From: Eubacteriales bacterium
GTDB taxonomy: Bacteria; Bacillota; Clostridia; Oscillospirales; Butyricicoccaceae
Assembly (NCBI GenBank): GCA_030524205.1
Contig: JAUNGZ010000016.1
Location: forward strand, 1 to 57,791
Direction of reading: 5' to 3'
Length of the DNA stretch: 57,791 nucleotides
Position numbers and translations under genes: made by a program. Shown piece after piece: positions 1 to 8,094 of this stretch. The number at the start of each line of letters is the position of its first letter. Position 1 is the first letter of the stretch. The notes beneath the pieces were generated by a model that was not told where the DNA came from, made no database searches, and saw nothing but the letters and a program-made list of their open reading frames with translations.

Positions 1-415
1 CCAGATACTTGTCCTTTTTCCGGCAGCTGGACTGGAACATCTGGGGCATGTCCTCGCTGTCGATATGGCCTTTCTGCTCAAACGCGCGCAGGAGATAGTA
101 CAGGTAGTAGCTGTCCTCCTTCTCCGTATCCGCGCGCAGGCTGCGCGCGGCCTGTCCGCCCTCCGCCACGCCGGTCAGGCACAGCAGGGGCGCGTCGGTG
201 ACCGCGCGCAGCTCGCCGCACAGCGCAGCGCCCGAGCCGTCCGGCAGCGCAAGGTCGAGCACGATCAGGTCGAGCCGGACGCCGCGCGCCGCGTCTCGCG
301 CCTGCCGCAGCGTGCCGGCTGTTGAAACGCGGTGGCCCGCGCCGGTCAGCCGCCGACGGATGTACGCGGCAAGCCCCGCGTCGCCCTCCACCAGCAAAAT
401 ATGAGATATTGGCAA
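1..415 (-). CDS. Response regulator receiver protein, 3' end outside the window
   Basis: The visible 138 codons begin with a receiver fold: ILLVEGD at the first strand, VLDLALPDG carrying the phospho-acceptor Asp, and LCLTG with the conserved Thr. The proposed start is TTG at 413-415, placed 7 nt after a GGGGAGG Shine-Dalgarno; no ATG fits the frame. The receiver is atypical. The usual acidic pair is E-G-D, and the conserved Lys-Pro near the end of the domain is replaced by a longer stretch, TEKEDSYYLYYLL. The gene runs off the window, so any output domain is unseen. It probably transduces a signal from a sensor kinase, but may be a degenerate or phosphorylation-independent receiver. Confidence 0.7.
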   Translation of the reverse strand, partial: MPISHILLVEGDAGLAAYIRRRLTGAGHRVSTAGTLRQARDAARGVRLDLIVLDLALPDGSGAALCGELRAVTDAPLLCLTGVAEGGQAARSLRADTEKEDSYYLYYLLRAFEQKGHIDSEDMPQMFQSSCRKKDKYL

Positions 416-526
416 TACACCGCCTCCCCGTCCTGCGGTCGTCCCGCCTATCTGCTATTATTTTATCATATGTCAGGCGGGCGTGCACAACCAAACCGGC
501 TGAAAATTACATTTTTTGCGCGAAGT

Positions 527-549
527 CCGCGGGTACGGCGCGGCTTTTT
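527..549 (+). terminator. Weak terminator-like hairpin upstream of pyrK
   Basis: CCGCG at 527-531 pairs with CGCGG at 539-543 and is followed by CTTTTT. With only 5 bp it is weak. It lies between the divergent response regulator and pyrK and could be a leader hairpin for the pyrimidine genes. No PyrR-binding consensus was recognised beside it. Confidence 0.25.
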
Positions 550-586
550 AGCGGCCGCCCCTCTTTCCTTTTTGCGCAAATTCCTG

Positions 587-592
587 TACAAT
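587..592 (+). promoter_or_regulatory. Possible -10 element for pyrK
   Basis: TACAAT lies 34 nt before the pyrK start. The -35 region at the proper spacing is TTTCCT, a poor match, so the promoter is tentative. Apart from this and the hairpin at 527-549, the 210 bp gap 416-625 shows nothing. Confidence 0.3.
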
Positions 593-625
593 AAAAGCAG
601 TACCACCGAAAGGGGAATTCATTCT

Positions 626-1393
626 ATGGCAATTCAGGAAATTGGCACGGTCGCAAGCATACAGCGGCTGGGCGAGGGGTTATACGCGCTGCTGCTGAAC
701 GCGCCCGGCGCGGCGGCGCTGGCGCAGTGCGGGCAGTTTGTGCACATCGCCTGCGGCGAGGGCAGCCTGCTGCGGCGGCCGATCTCGATCTGCGATTACG
801 GCGCGGGGCGGCTGCGCCTCGTGTTTCAGGTCAAGGGCGAGGGCACCAAGTGGCTGGCCGCGCGGCAGGCGGGCGACGAAATCGACGTGCTCGGCCCGCT
901 CGGGCACGGGTTCGAGCTGGAAGCGCTGGGCGACCGGCCTGTTTTCGTCGGCGGGGGCATCGGCGTGCCGCCCATGCTCGCCTGCGTCAAAAAGGCCGCG
1001 GGCGAAGGCAAAGCGCCGCGCGCCATCCTCGGTTTCCGGAATGCGGACGCGGCGATCCTGACGGACGATTTCCGCAAGCTCTGCCCCACGTCCGTCTGCA
1101 CGGACGACGGCAGCTTCGGCGTGCACGGCTTTGTGACCGACGCGCTGAAGGAGCGGCTGTCGGACGCGACCGGCGTTGCCGCCTGCGGCCCGAAGCCCAT
1201 GCTCAAAGCCATCGCCGCGCTGGCGAAGGCCGCGGGCCTGCCCTGTCAGGTGTCGATGGAGGAGCGCATGGGCTGCGGCATCGGCGCGTGTCTGGTGTGC
1301 GCGTGCGCGCTCAAAGCGGAAACCGGCGAAACAAGATACGGCCACGTCTGCAAGGACGGGCCGGTGTTCGACGCTGAGGAGGTGGAATGGTAA
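626..1393 (+). CDS. pyrK: Dihydroorotate dehydrogenase B, electron transfer subunit PyrK
   Basis: The product (255 aa) is the FAD/[2Fe-2S] subunit that passes electrons from the PyrD flavin to NAD+. The N-terminal half is a ferredoxin-reductase-like FAD domain with LLRRPISICD. The middle holds the nucleotide-binding GGGIGVPPML loop. The C-terminus has the cluster cysteines CGIGACLVC plus a later Cys in YGHVCKDG. ATG 626 follows AAAGGGGAATTCATTCT, a usable ribosome binding site; a longer upstream reading is not supported. The end overlaps pyrD by a few bases, as expected for two subunits of one heterotetramer. It is the first gene of a short pyrimidine operon facing the carAB operon. Confidence 0.93.
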   Translation: MAIQEIGTVASIQRLGEGLYALLLNAPGAAALAQCGQFVHIACGEGSLLRRPISICDYGAGRLRLVFQVKGEGTKWLAARQAGDEIDVLGPLGHGFELEALGDRPVFVGGGIGVPPMLACVKKAAGEGKAPRAILGFRNADAAILTDDFRKLCPTSVCTDDGSFGVHGFVTDALKERLSDATGVAACGPKPMLKAIAALAKAAGLPCQVSMEERMGCGIGACLVCACALKAETGETRYGHVCKDGPVFDAEEVEW

Positions 1394-2307
1394 TGGCCGA
1401 TCTGCGCGTAAATTTCTGCGGCGTCACGCTCAAAAACCCGATCACGACCGCGTCCGGCACCTTTGGCTTCGGCCATGAGTACGGCGAGTTTTTCGACCTC
1501 GGCCTGCTCGGCGGCATCGGCGTCAAGGGCCTGACGCCGACCGAGCGGCTGGGCAACCCCGCGCCCCGCATCGCGGAGACCCCGCAGGGCATTTTGAACT
1601 GCGTCGGCCTGCAAAACCCGGGCATCGACCGGTTTATCGAGGAGCAGATCCCGTTCCTGCGGCAGTACGATACCAAAATCATCGCCAACGTCTCGGGCAA
1701 CACGGTCGAGGAGTACGAGGGCATGGTCGAAAAGATCTCGGACGCGGACGTCGACCTGATCGAGCTGAACATCTCCTGCCCGAACGTCAAGTGCGGCGGG
1801 CTGGCCTTCGGCACGCGCGCCGATATGGTGCAGGAGGTCGTCTCGGCGGCCAAGGCCAAGGCCAAAAAGCCGCTGATCGTCAAATTGTCCCCCAACGTGA
1901 CCGACATCGCCGAAATCGCCCGCGCCGCCGAGGCCGCGGGCGCGGACGCGCTGTCGCTGATCAACACGCTGCTCGGCATGCGCATCGACGTGGAGACCCG
2001 CAGGCCCATCCTGTCCAACGTCATGGGCGGCCTGTCCGGCCCGGCAGTGTTTCCTGTCGCGGTGCGCATGGTCTATCAGGTGCGCAAGGCCGTTTCGGTG
2101 CCGATTCTCGGCATGGGCGGCATCCGCACGGGGCGCGATATCGTCGAAATGCTGCTCGCGGGCGCGGACGCGGTCGCCATGGGCACGGTGCTGTTCGCCG
2201 ATCCAACGGCTCCCGTTAAGGCGCTTCATGAGCTTTCCGCGTGGATGGACGCGCACGGCGTAAAGTCCGTCCGCGAGCTTTCGGGCGCGGTCGAGGTAAA
2301 CGCATGA
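1387..2307 (+). CDS. pyrD: Dihydroorotate dehydrogenase class 1B, catalytic subunit PyrD
   Basis: The protein (306 aa) oxidises dihydroorotate to orotate with FMN, the fourth step of UMP synthesis; PyrK then passes the electrons to NAD+. Class 1 hallmarks are visible: the active-site loop NISCPNVKCGG with the catalytic Cys, the substrate-binding NCVGLQNPG, and GGIRTGRD near the phosphate site. GAGGAGGTG precedes two ATGs, 1387 and 1393; both are possible, the second having the better spacing. Overlap with pyrK supports co-translation. Length is normal for the family. Confidence 0.95.
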   Translation: MVMADLRVNFCGVTLKNPITTASGTFGFGHEYGEFFDLGLLGGIGVKGLTPTERLGNPAPRIAETPQGILNCVGLQNPGIDRFIEEQIPFLRQYDTKIIANVSGNTVEEYEGMVEKISDADVDLIELNISCPNVKCGGLAFGTRADMVQEVVSAAKAKAKKPLIVKLSPNVTDIAEIARAAEAAGADALSLINTLLGMRIDVETRRPILSNVMGGLSGPAVFPVAVRMVYQVRKAVSVPILGMGGIRTGRDIVEMLLAGADAVAMGTVLFADPTAPVKALHELSAWMDAHGVKSVRELSGAVEVNA

Positions 2308-3467
2308 AAACGACCGTCTATCTCATCCGCCACGCGGAGGCCGAGGGCAACGTCTACCGCCGCTGCCACGGGCAGTACGACAGCCTGCTCACCCCGCGCG
2401 CCTACGAGCAGCTTCCCCATCTGGCAAAGCGCTTTGAAAGCGTGCCGCTCGACGCGGTCTACGCCTCCGACCTGTTCCGCGCCCGCACGACCGCCAAAAC
2501 CGTCGCCGCGCCGCACGGGCTGCCGGTCGAAATCCGTCCCGTGCTGCGCGAGATCGACATGGGCGACTGGGAGGACCTGACCTGGGCCGAGCTGCCCCGC
2601 CTCTGGCCCGCGGAATACGCCCTGTGGCGCACCCGTCCGTGGGACGCGCGCCCGCCGCACGGCGAGTGCGTGATCGACGCCGGGCGGCGCATGCTGGACG
2701 GCGTGCGCGGGCTGGTGCGCGAAAACGAGGGCAAAGCCTTTGCCGTCGTCACGCACGGCTCGGCCATCCGCGGCGCGCTGACGCTGGCGCACGGCCTCGC
2801 CCCGGAGCAGATGGGCGAGATCGGCTGGGGCGACAACACCTGCGTTGCCAAATTTGAGTTTGACGGGCCCGACAGCGTTCGCGTGGTGTACGAAAACGAC
2901 GCCTCCCACCTGCCCGCCGCGCTGTCCACCTTCGCCTCGATCGGCTGGACGGACAACAAGGGCGTGCCGAACACCCCGCAGATCTGGTTCCGCCGCGCCG
3001 ACCCGATGGACGAGGGCGACGCGGCGCAGCTTGTCCGCTTCATGCGGGAGCTGCACCAAAACGCCTACGGCTCCGAAAGCGGCCTGCATCCGGACCAGCT
3101 GCTCGCGGATGTGGCCGAGATGCAGAAAATCAGCCCGCGCTCGGTGACCTTCGGCTGTCTGGAGGACGGCTCGCCCGCCGCGCTCGTCTACCTGAACACA
3201 CGGTATGAGGACGAGCCGGGCGTCGGTCTGGTCGGCGGCTTCTGCATCGACGAAGCGTACCGCGGTCACGGTCTGTCCCAGCAGATCCTCGGGCAGGCGA
3301 TCAGCGTGTACCGCTCGCTCGGGCGGGAATATCTAGTCGCGCACGCGGCCGAGAAAAACGCGCGCGCCAAGGGCTTTTACCGGAAATTCGGCTTTGAGCA
3401 GCGCGGCGAGTACCGCAACGAAAACGGCAACCACTACCGGATGTTTAAGCGGATCAAGGTTGACTAG
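2304..3467 (+). CDS. Histidine phosphatase (PGM-like) fused to GNAT acetyltransferase
   Basis: This 387-aa protein has two enzyme domains. Residues 1 to about 195 are a phosphoglycerate-mutase-type histidine phosphatase with the LIRHAEAEGN motif (catalytic His10) and a second catalytic region VVTHGSAIRG. About residues 225-387 are a GNAT N-acetyltransferase with the acetyl-CoA loop region DEAYRGHGLSQQIL and a terminal FYRKFGFEQRGEY. ATG 2304 overlaps the pyrD stop as ATGA, so the gene is translationally coupled to pyrD. The substrates of both halves are unknown. The pyr location may suggest removal or tagging of a phosphorylated metabolite, but that is inference. Confidence 0.85.
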   Translation: MKTTVYLIRHAEAEGNVYRRCHGQYDSLLTPRAYEQLPHLAKRFESVPLDAVYASDLFRARTTAKTVAAPHGLPVEIRPVLREIDMGDWEDLTWAELPRLWPAEYALWRTRPWDARPPHGECVIDAGRRMLDGVRGLVRENEGKAFAVVTHGSAIRGALTLAHGLAPEQMGEIGWGDNTCVAKFEFDGPDSVRVVYENDASHLPAALSTFASIGWTDNKGVPNTPQIWFRRADPMDEGDAAQLVRFMRELHQNAYGSESGLHPDQLLADVAEMQKISPRSVTFGCLEDGSPAALVYLNTRYEDEPGVGLVGGFCIDEAYRGHGLSQQILGQAISVYRSLGREYLVAHAAEKNARAKGFYRKFGFEQRGEYRNENGNHYRMFKRIKVD

Positions 3468-3572
3468 CGGCCTGTTTGGGATGTAATACATAATCTTTGC
3501 AGGCTACGGCTATCCCTCTCTTTATGTATATACTTATCGCGATATAGACCCCGCCCGCAAACGCAATTCAAA

Positions 3573-3670
3573 TGGCGCACCGCTGCGCGATGCGCCAAAA
3601 AGTCAGGACACAAGATGAATTGTCCGAGGGACAAGTGAGGGCGGTCTGCGCCGTGCGCCTGACGTTTTTA
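3573..3670. other. Structured intergenic segment between converging pyr operons
   Basis: The gap 3468-3784 has no credible ORF. It holds TGGCGCA/TGCGCCA at 3573-3597. A possible branched fold at 3602-3663 has outer GTCAGG/CCTGAC, an inner TTGTCC-GAG-GGACAA hairpin, and then GTTTTT. The latter could terminate plus-strand transcription from pyrK-pyrD or be the end of a small RNA. The rest of the gap holds the stem-loop module described separately. Confidence 0.45.
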
Positions 3671-3679
3671 CCAATAGAA

Positions 3680-3783
3680 CAAGGCCGCCGGAATCTAATT
3701 TCCGGCGGCCTTGCTCTGCAATAGCCTTTCCAGCCGGAGGCTGGCAAAGGCGTCCCTCGTTTGAAGCTGTGCGCTTCAAACGA
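3680..3783 (-). repeat. Triple stem-loop module, copy A (after carB)
   Basis: Read on the minus strand from 2 nt past the carB stop, there are three hairpins in series. Hairpin 1 (3757-3783) is an 11-bp perfect stem with arm TCGTTTGAAGC. Hairpin 2 (3724-3751) is a stem of 6+6 bp with one bulge. Hairpin 3 (3680-3713) is a 14-bp perfect stem with arm CAAGGCCGCCGGAA. The linkers are GGGAC between 1 and 2 and TATTGC between 2 and 3. The same order and linkers recur at 22947-23111 and 29520-29697. Hairpin 3 may also terminate carB transcripts. Confidence 0.8.
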
Positions 3784-3784
3784 A

Positions 3785-6700
3785 TCATATGGTGTTGATA
3801 TCCACCATGTCGCAATTTTCGATTTTGATATCGCCCTCGAGGCAGCGCAGCAGCGCGGAGGCCGTGTCGATCGAGGTCAGGCACGGGATAGCGCGCTCGA
3901 CCGCCGTACGGCGGATGTGCACCGAGCCAAGCTCGGGGTGGCGGCCCTTGACCGAGGTCGCGATCACGTAGTCGATCTTGCCCGACTCGATCAGGTCGAT
4001 GATGTTCGGGCTGTCCTCGTCCACATTGCGCACCGCGTTGGTGGCGACCATGTGGCGGTTTAGGACGTTCGCCGTGCCGCTGGTGGCGTACACGTCGAAG
4101 CCGAGGGCCTCGAACCGCTCGCCGATGCGGATAGCCTCCTGCTTGTCCGAATCGCGCACGGAAATGAGCACCGCGCCCTTCTTCTTCATCTGGAAGCCCG
4201 CGCCGAGCAGACCCTTCAAAAGCGCCTCGCGGAACGAGGTGGACACGCCCAAAACCTCGCCGGTGGACTTCATTTCCGGCCCGAGCTGGGTGTCCAGATC
4301 GCGCAGCTTCTGCCACGAGAACACCGGCACCTTGACCGCGTAATGGTCGCTTTCCGGATGCAGGCCGACGCCGCAGCCCATATCGCGCAGCTTTTCACCG
4401 AACATGCAGCGGGTGGCCAGATCGACCATCGGCACGCCGGTCACCTTGGAAATATACGGCACGGTGCGGGACGAACGGGGGTTGACCTCGATGACATACA
4501 CCTCGTCGTTATACAGCACGAACTGGATGTTGACCAGACCGAGCACGGAAAGCGACTTTGCCAGCGCCTCGGTGTAACGAATGAGCGTTTGCTTGTGCTT
4601 GTCCTCAATGGTGATGGCGGGGTAAACCGAAATCGAGTCGCCCGAGTGCACGCCCGCGCGCTCCATGTGCTCCATGATGCCGGGGATCAGGATATCGTCG
4701 CCGTCGCAGATCGCGTCGACCTCGATTTCGCGGCCCATCATATATTTGTCGACCAGCACAGGGTTTTCCACCTTGTTGCGGGTGATGACCTGCATGAACT
4801 CGCGCACGTCCTCTTCCTTGTAGGCGATTTCCATGCCCTGGCCGCCGAGTACGTAGGACGGGCGCACGAGGACGGGATAGCCCAGCTCGTCCGCGGCGCG
4901 CACGGCCTCCTCCTCGGTCATGACGGTGTGGCCCGCCGGGCGGCGGATGCCGCACTTTTCGAGGATCACGTCGAACTTCTCGCGGTCCTCGGCCGCGTCG
5001 ATGCTCCACGCGGGCGTGCCAAGGATCGGCACGCCGAGCGACTCGATGTGCGCGGCGAGGTTGATGGCGGTCTGCCCGCCGAACTGCACGATGGCGTAAT
5101 CGGGCTTTTCGGCGTTCACCACGCCGGTCACGTCCTCGGGCGTGAGCGGCTCAAAGTACAGCCGGTCGGCGGTGTCGAAGTCGGTCGAGACCGTCTCGGG
5201 GTTGTTGTTGATGATAACGGTCTCGCAGCCGAGGGCTTTGAGCGCCCAGACCGCGTGCACCGAGCAGTAGTCGAATTCGATGCCCTGTCCGATGCGGATC
5301 GGGCCGGAGCCCAGAACCAGCACCTTCTTCTTGCCGGTGGAGGGCTTTGTTTCGGTCTCCTCGTCGTAGGTCGAATAGTAATACGGGGTCTCGGCCTCGA
5401 ACTCGGCGGCGCAGGTGTCGACCGTTTTGTAAACGGGCAGGCGCTTGACGGCGGAAATGTCCGCACCGGAGAGCTGCTCGATCGTCTTATCGAGGAAGCC
5501 CATCTTCTTCGCGCGCAGGTAGAGCGCGGCGTCGACGGTCCCGGCGGCCGCGAGCGCCTTTTCCATGTCGACGATGTTCTGGAACTTGTGCAGGAAGAAG
5601 GTGTCCATCGTGGTGATCTCGTGGATCTCCTCGATGGTCATGATGCCGCGGCGCAGCGCCTCGCAGATGTGGAACAGGCGGTCCACGTCGGTCGTGGCAA
5701 CGCCCTTGCGGATCTCCGCGTCGCTCTTGGCGGCGAAGCGCGGCGCGGCCAAGCTCTCCATTTTGATTTCGCAGCCGCGCACAGCCTTCATCAGCGCGCC
5801 CTCGAACGAATTGTCGATGGCCATGACCTCGCCGGTGGCCTTCATCTGCGTGCCGAGCGAGGAATCCGCGTACACGAACTTATCGAACGGCCAGCGCGGG
5901 AACTTGATCACGCAGTAGTCGATGGTCGGCTCAAAGCAGGCCTTTGTCTTGCCGGTGACGGCGTTTTCGATCTCGTCGAGGCCGTAGCCGACCGCGATCT
6001 TGGCGGTCACCTTGGCGATCGGGTAGCCGGTTGCCTTGGACGCGAGCGCGGAGGAGCGCGACACGCGGGGGTTTACCTCGATCACGGCGTACTCGAAGGA
6101 TTCGGGGTTTAAGGCGTACTGCACGTTGCAGCCGCCCTCGATGCCCAGCTCGGTGATGATGTTTAAAGCCGAGGTGCGCAGCATCTGGTATTCCTTGTCG
6201 CACAGCGTCTGGCTGGGCGCGACGACGACCGAGTCTCCCGTGTGCACGCCGACCGGGTCGACGTTTTCCATGTTGCAGATGGTGATGGCGTTGCCCTTGG
6301 CGTCGCGCATGACCTCGTACTCGATTTCCTTCCAGCCCGCGATGCATTTTTCGACGAGGATTTCGTCGACGCGGGAGTACATGATGCCGGACGCGGCGAT
6401 CTCGCGCAGCTGGTCCCACGTGTAGGCGATGCCGCCGCCCGTGCCGCCGAGCGTGTACGCCGGGCGGATGATGACGGGCAGGCCGATCTCGCGGGTGAAC
6501 TCGACCGCGTCCTCGACCGTGTGCACGACCTTGGAGGCGATGCACGGCTCGCCGATCTTTTCCATCGTGTCCTTAAAGAGCTGGCGATCCTCCGCCTTGG
6601 CGATGGTGTCCGGCTTGGCGCCGAGGAGCTTTACGCCCATTTTATCCAAAAAGCCGTTTTCGCACAGCTCCATGGCGAGGTTCAGGCCGGTCTGGCCGCC

Positions 6701-6970
6701 GAGGTTGGGCAGCAGCGAATCCGGGCGCTCCTTTTTGATGATCTCCTCCACAGCCTCGATGGTCATCGGCTCGATGTAGACCTTGTCGGCCATAGCCTTG
6801 TCGGTCATGATGGTGGCGGGGTTGGAGTTGACGAGCACGACCTCGAGACCCTCCTCGCGCAGCGCGCGGCAGGCCTGCGTGCCGGCGTAGTCGAACTCGG
6901 CCGCCTGACCGATGACGATCGGGCCGGAGCCCAGCACCATTACCTTTTTAATGTCCTTGCGCAGCGGCAT
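3785..6970 (-). CDS. carB: Carbamoyl-phosphate synthase large subunit
   Basis: At 1061 aa this is the full-length synthetase. It carries two homologous ATP-grasp halves, each opening with a nucleotide loop (MVLGSGPIVIGQAAEFDY near the start, VLVLGSGPIRIGQGIEFDY near the middle). A C-terminal MGS-like allosteric domain (LISVRDSDKQEAIRIGERF) normally binds UMP and other effectors. It makes carbamoyl phosphate from ammonia delivered by CarA, bicarbonate and two ATP, feeding pyrimidine and arginine synthesis. It starts 2 bp after the carA stop and is the last gene of pyrR-pyrF-carA-carB. A stem-loop module follows its stop directly. Confidence 0.97.
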   Translation of the reverse strand: MPLRKDIKKVMVLGSGPIVIGQAAEFDYAGTQACRALREEGLEVVLVNSNPATIMTDKAMADKVYIEPMTIEAVEEIIKKERPDSLLPNLGGQTGLNLAMELCENGFLDKMGVKLLGAKPDTIAKAEDRQLFKDTMEKIGEPCIASKVVHTVEDAVEFTREIGLPVIIRPAYTLGGTGGGIAYTWDQLREIAASGIMYSRVDEILVEKCIAGWKEIEYEVMRDAKGNAITICNMENVDPVGVHTGDSVVVAPSQTLCDKEYQMLRTSALNIITELGIEGGCNVQYALNPESFEYAVIEVNPRVSRSSALASKATGYPIAKVTAKIAVGYGLDEIENAVTGKTKACFEPTIDYCVIKFPRWPFDKFVYADSSLGTQMKATGEVMAIDNSFEGALMKAVRGCEIKMESLAAPRFAAKSDAEIRKGVATTDVDRLFHICEALRRGIMTIEEIHEITTMDTFFLHKFQNIVDMEKALAAAGTVDAALYLRAKKMGFLDKTIEQLSGADISAVKRLPVYKTVDTCAAEFEAETPYYYSTYDEETETKPSTGKKKVLVLGSGPIRIGQGIEFDYCSVHAVWALKALGCETVIINNNPETVSTDFDTADRLYFEPLTPEDVTGVVNAEKPDYAIVQFGGQTAINLAAHIESLGVPILGTPAWSIDAAEDREKFDVILEKCGIRRPAGHTVMTEEEAVRAADELGYPVLVRPSYVLGGQGMEIAYKEEDVREFMQVITRNKVENPVLVDKYMMGREIEVDAICDGDDILIPGIMEHMERAGVHSGDSISVYPAITIEDKHKQTLIRYTEALAKSLSVLGLVNIQFVLYNDEVYVIEVNPRSSRTVPYISKVTGVPMVDLATRCMFGEKLRDMGCGVGLHPESDHYAVKVPVFSWQKLRDLDTQLGPEMKSTGEVLGVSTSFREALLKGLLGAGFQMKKKGAVLISVRDSDKQEAIRIGERFEALGFDVYATSGTANVLNRHMVATNAVRNVDEDSPNIIDLIESGKIDYVIATSVKGRHPELGSVHIRRTAVERAIPCLTSIDTASALLRCLEGDIKIENCDMVDINTI

Positions 6971-6972
6971 CC

Positions 6973-8064
6973 TTACACCCCTCCCTTCGTTTTTTCAATG
7001 TTTTCGATGAATTTGTCGAACAGATAGCCGGTGTCCATCGGCCCGGGGCAGACCTCGGGATGGTACTGCACGGTAAAGACCGGACGGCCGATATGCTCGA
7101 CGCCCTCGACCGTGCCGTCGTTCAAATTCACATAGCGCACGCGGGCGACGGCCGGGTCGACCGACTCGCCCACGACCGCGTAGCCGTGGTTCTGGCTGGT
7201 GATATAGGTGCGGTCCTCGTCGAGGTCCTTGACCGGGTGGTTGACGCCGCGGTGGCCGTATTTAAGCTTTTCCGTCTTTGCGCCGATGGCAAGCGACAAA
7301 AGCTGATGGCCCAGACAAATGCCGAAGATCGGCATGCCGCTTTCGAGCAGCTTTTTGAGGATCTCGACCACCTCTACGTTCTCCGCCGGGTCGCCGGGGC
7401 CGTTCGAGAGCATCACGCCGTCGAATTTGCCGATCACCTCGTCCGCCGGGGTCAGCGCGGGGATGGTGACGACCTCGCAGCCGCGCTTTTGCAGCTCGCG
7501 CTCGATATTATACTTGACGCCGTAATCGTACAGCGCCACGCGGTATTTCTGTTCGCCCTCTGCGGGGTAAACCGCGCTGTCCGCGCAGGTGACGGCCTTC
7601 ACCGCGTCCCTCACGGCGTAGGCCTTCATTTGCTCGATGGTTTTTTCGTCCGGCTCGAAGCCCTCGGTATAGATCACGCCGTTCATGACGCCCGAATTGC
7701 GCAGGATGCGGGTCAGGCGGCGGGTGTCGATGCCCGCGAGGCCGACGACCTTTTGCAGCTTCAGGTAATCGTCCAGCGTGTGCTTGCAGCGCCAGTTGGA
7801 CGGATATTCGGCCATTTCGCGCATGATAAAGCCCGAAACCCAGCTTTTGCGGGACTCGTAATCGTCAAAATTGATGCCGTAGTTGCCGATCAGCGGGTAG
7901 GTCATCGTGACGACCTGCCCGTAATAGGACGGGTCGGTCAGCACCTCCTGATAGCCCGCCATGCCGGTGTTGAACACGACCTCGCCGATGCTCCGCCCCT
8001 CGTACCCGACGCTCGCGCCCTCGAACAGCGTCCCGTCCGCCAGCAGTAAATACGCTTTTTTCAT
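6973..8064 (-). CDS. carA: Carbamoyl-phosphate synthase small (glutaminase) subunit
   Basis: The product (363 aa) hydrolyses glutamine and channels ammonia to CarB. An N-terminal CPSase_sm domain (LLADGTLFEGASVGYEG) is followed by a class I glutamine amidotransferase with the nucleophile loop FGICLGHQLLSLA and the QYHPE catalytic His-Glu. Start 8064 (MKKAYLLL) is preferred because GGAG lies 8 nt upstream. An ATG 15 nt earlier overlaps the Shine-Dalgarno. It sits between pyrF and carB in the operon, separated from pyrF by about 30 bp. Confidence 0.96.
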   Translation of the reverse strand: MKKAYLLLADGTLFEGASVGYEGRSIGEVVFNTGMAGYQEVLTDPSYYGQVVTMTYPLIGNYGINFDDYESRKSWVSGFIMREMAEYPSNWRCKHTLDDYLKLQKVVGLAGIDTRRLTRILRNSGVMNGVIYTEGFEPDEKTIEQMKAYAVRDAVKAVTCADSAVYPAEGEQKYRVALYDYGVKYNIERELQKRGCEVVTIPALTPADEVIGKFDGVMLSNGPGDPAENVEVVEILKKLLESGMPIFGICLGHQLLSLAIGAKTEKLKYGHRGVNHPVKDLDEDRTYITSQNHGYAVVGESVDPAVARVRYVNLNDGTVEGVEHIGRPVFTVQYHPEVCPGPMDTGYLFDKFIENIEKTKGGV

Positions 8065-8094
8065 ATATTGTATCTCCACATCCCCAGTTTTGGT

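Noticed and set aside
4343-6112. 589-codon open frame on the plus strand opposite carB
   Set aside because: It is a shadow of the high-GC carB gene. Its composition is His/Arg/Val-rich nonsense and there is no ribosome binding site, while carB is unambiguous.
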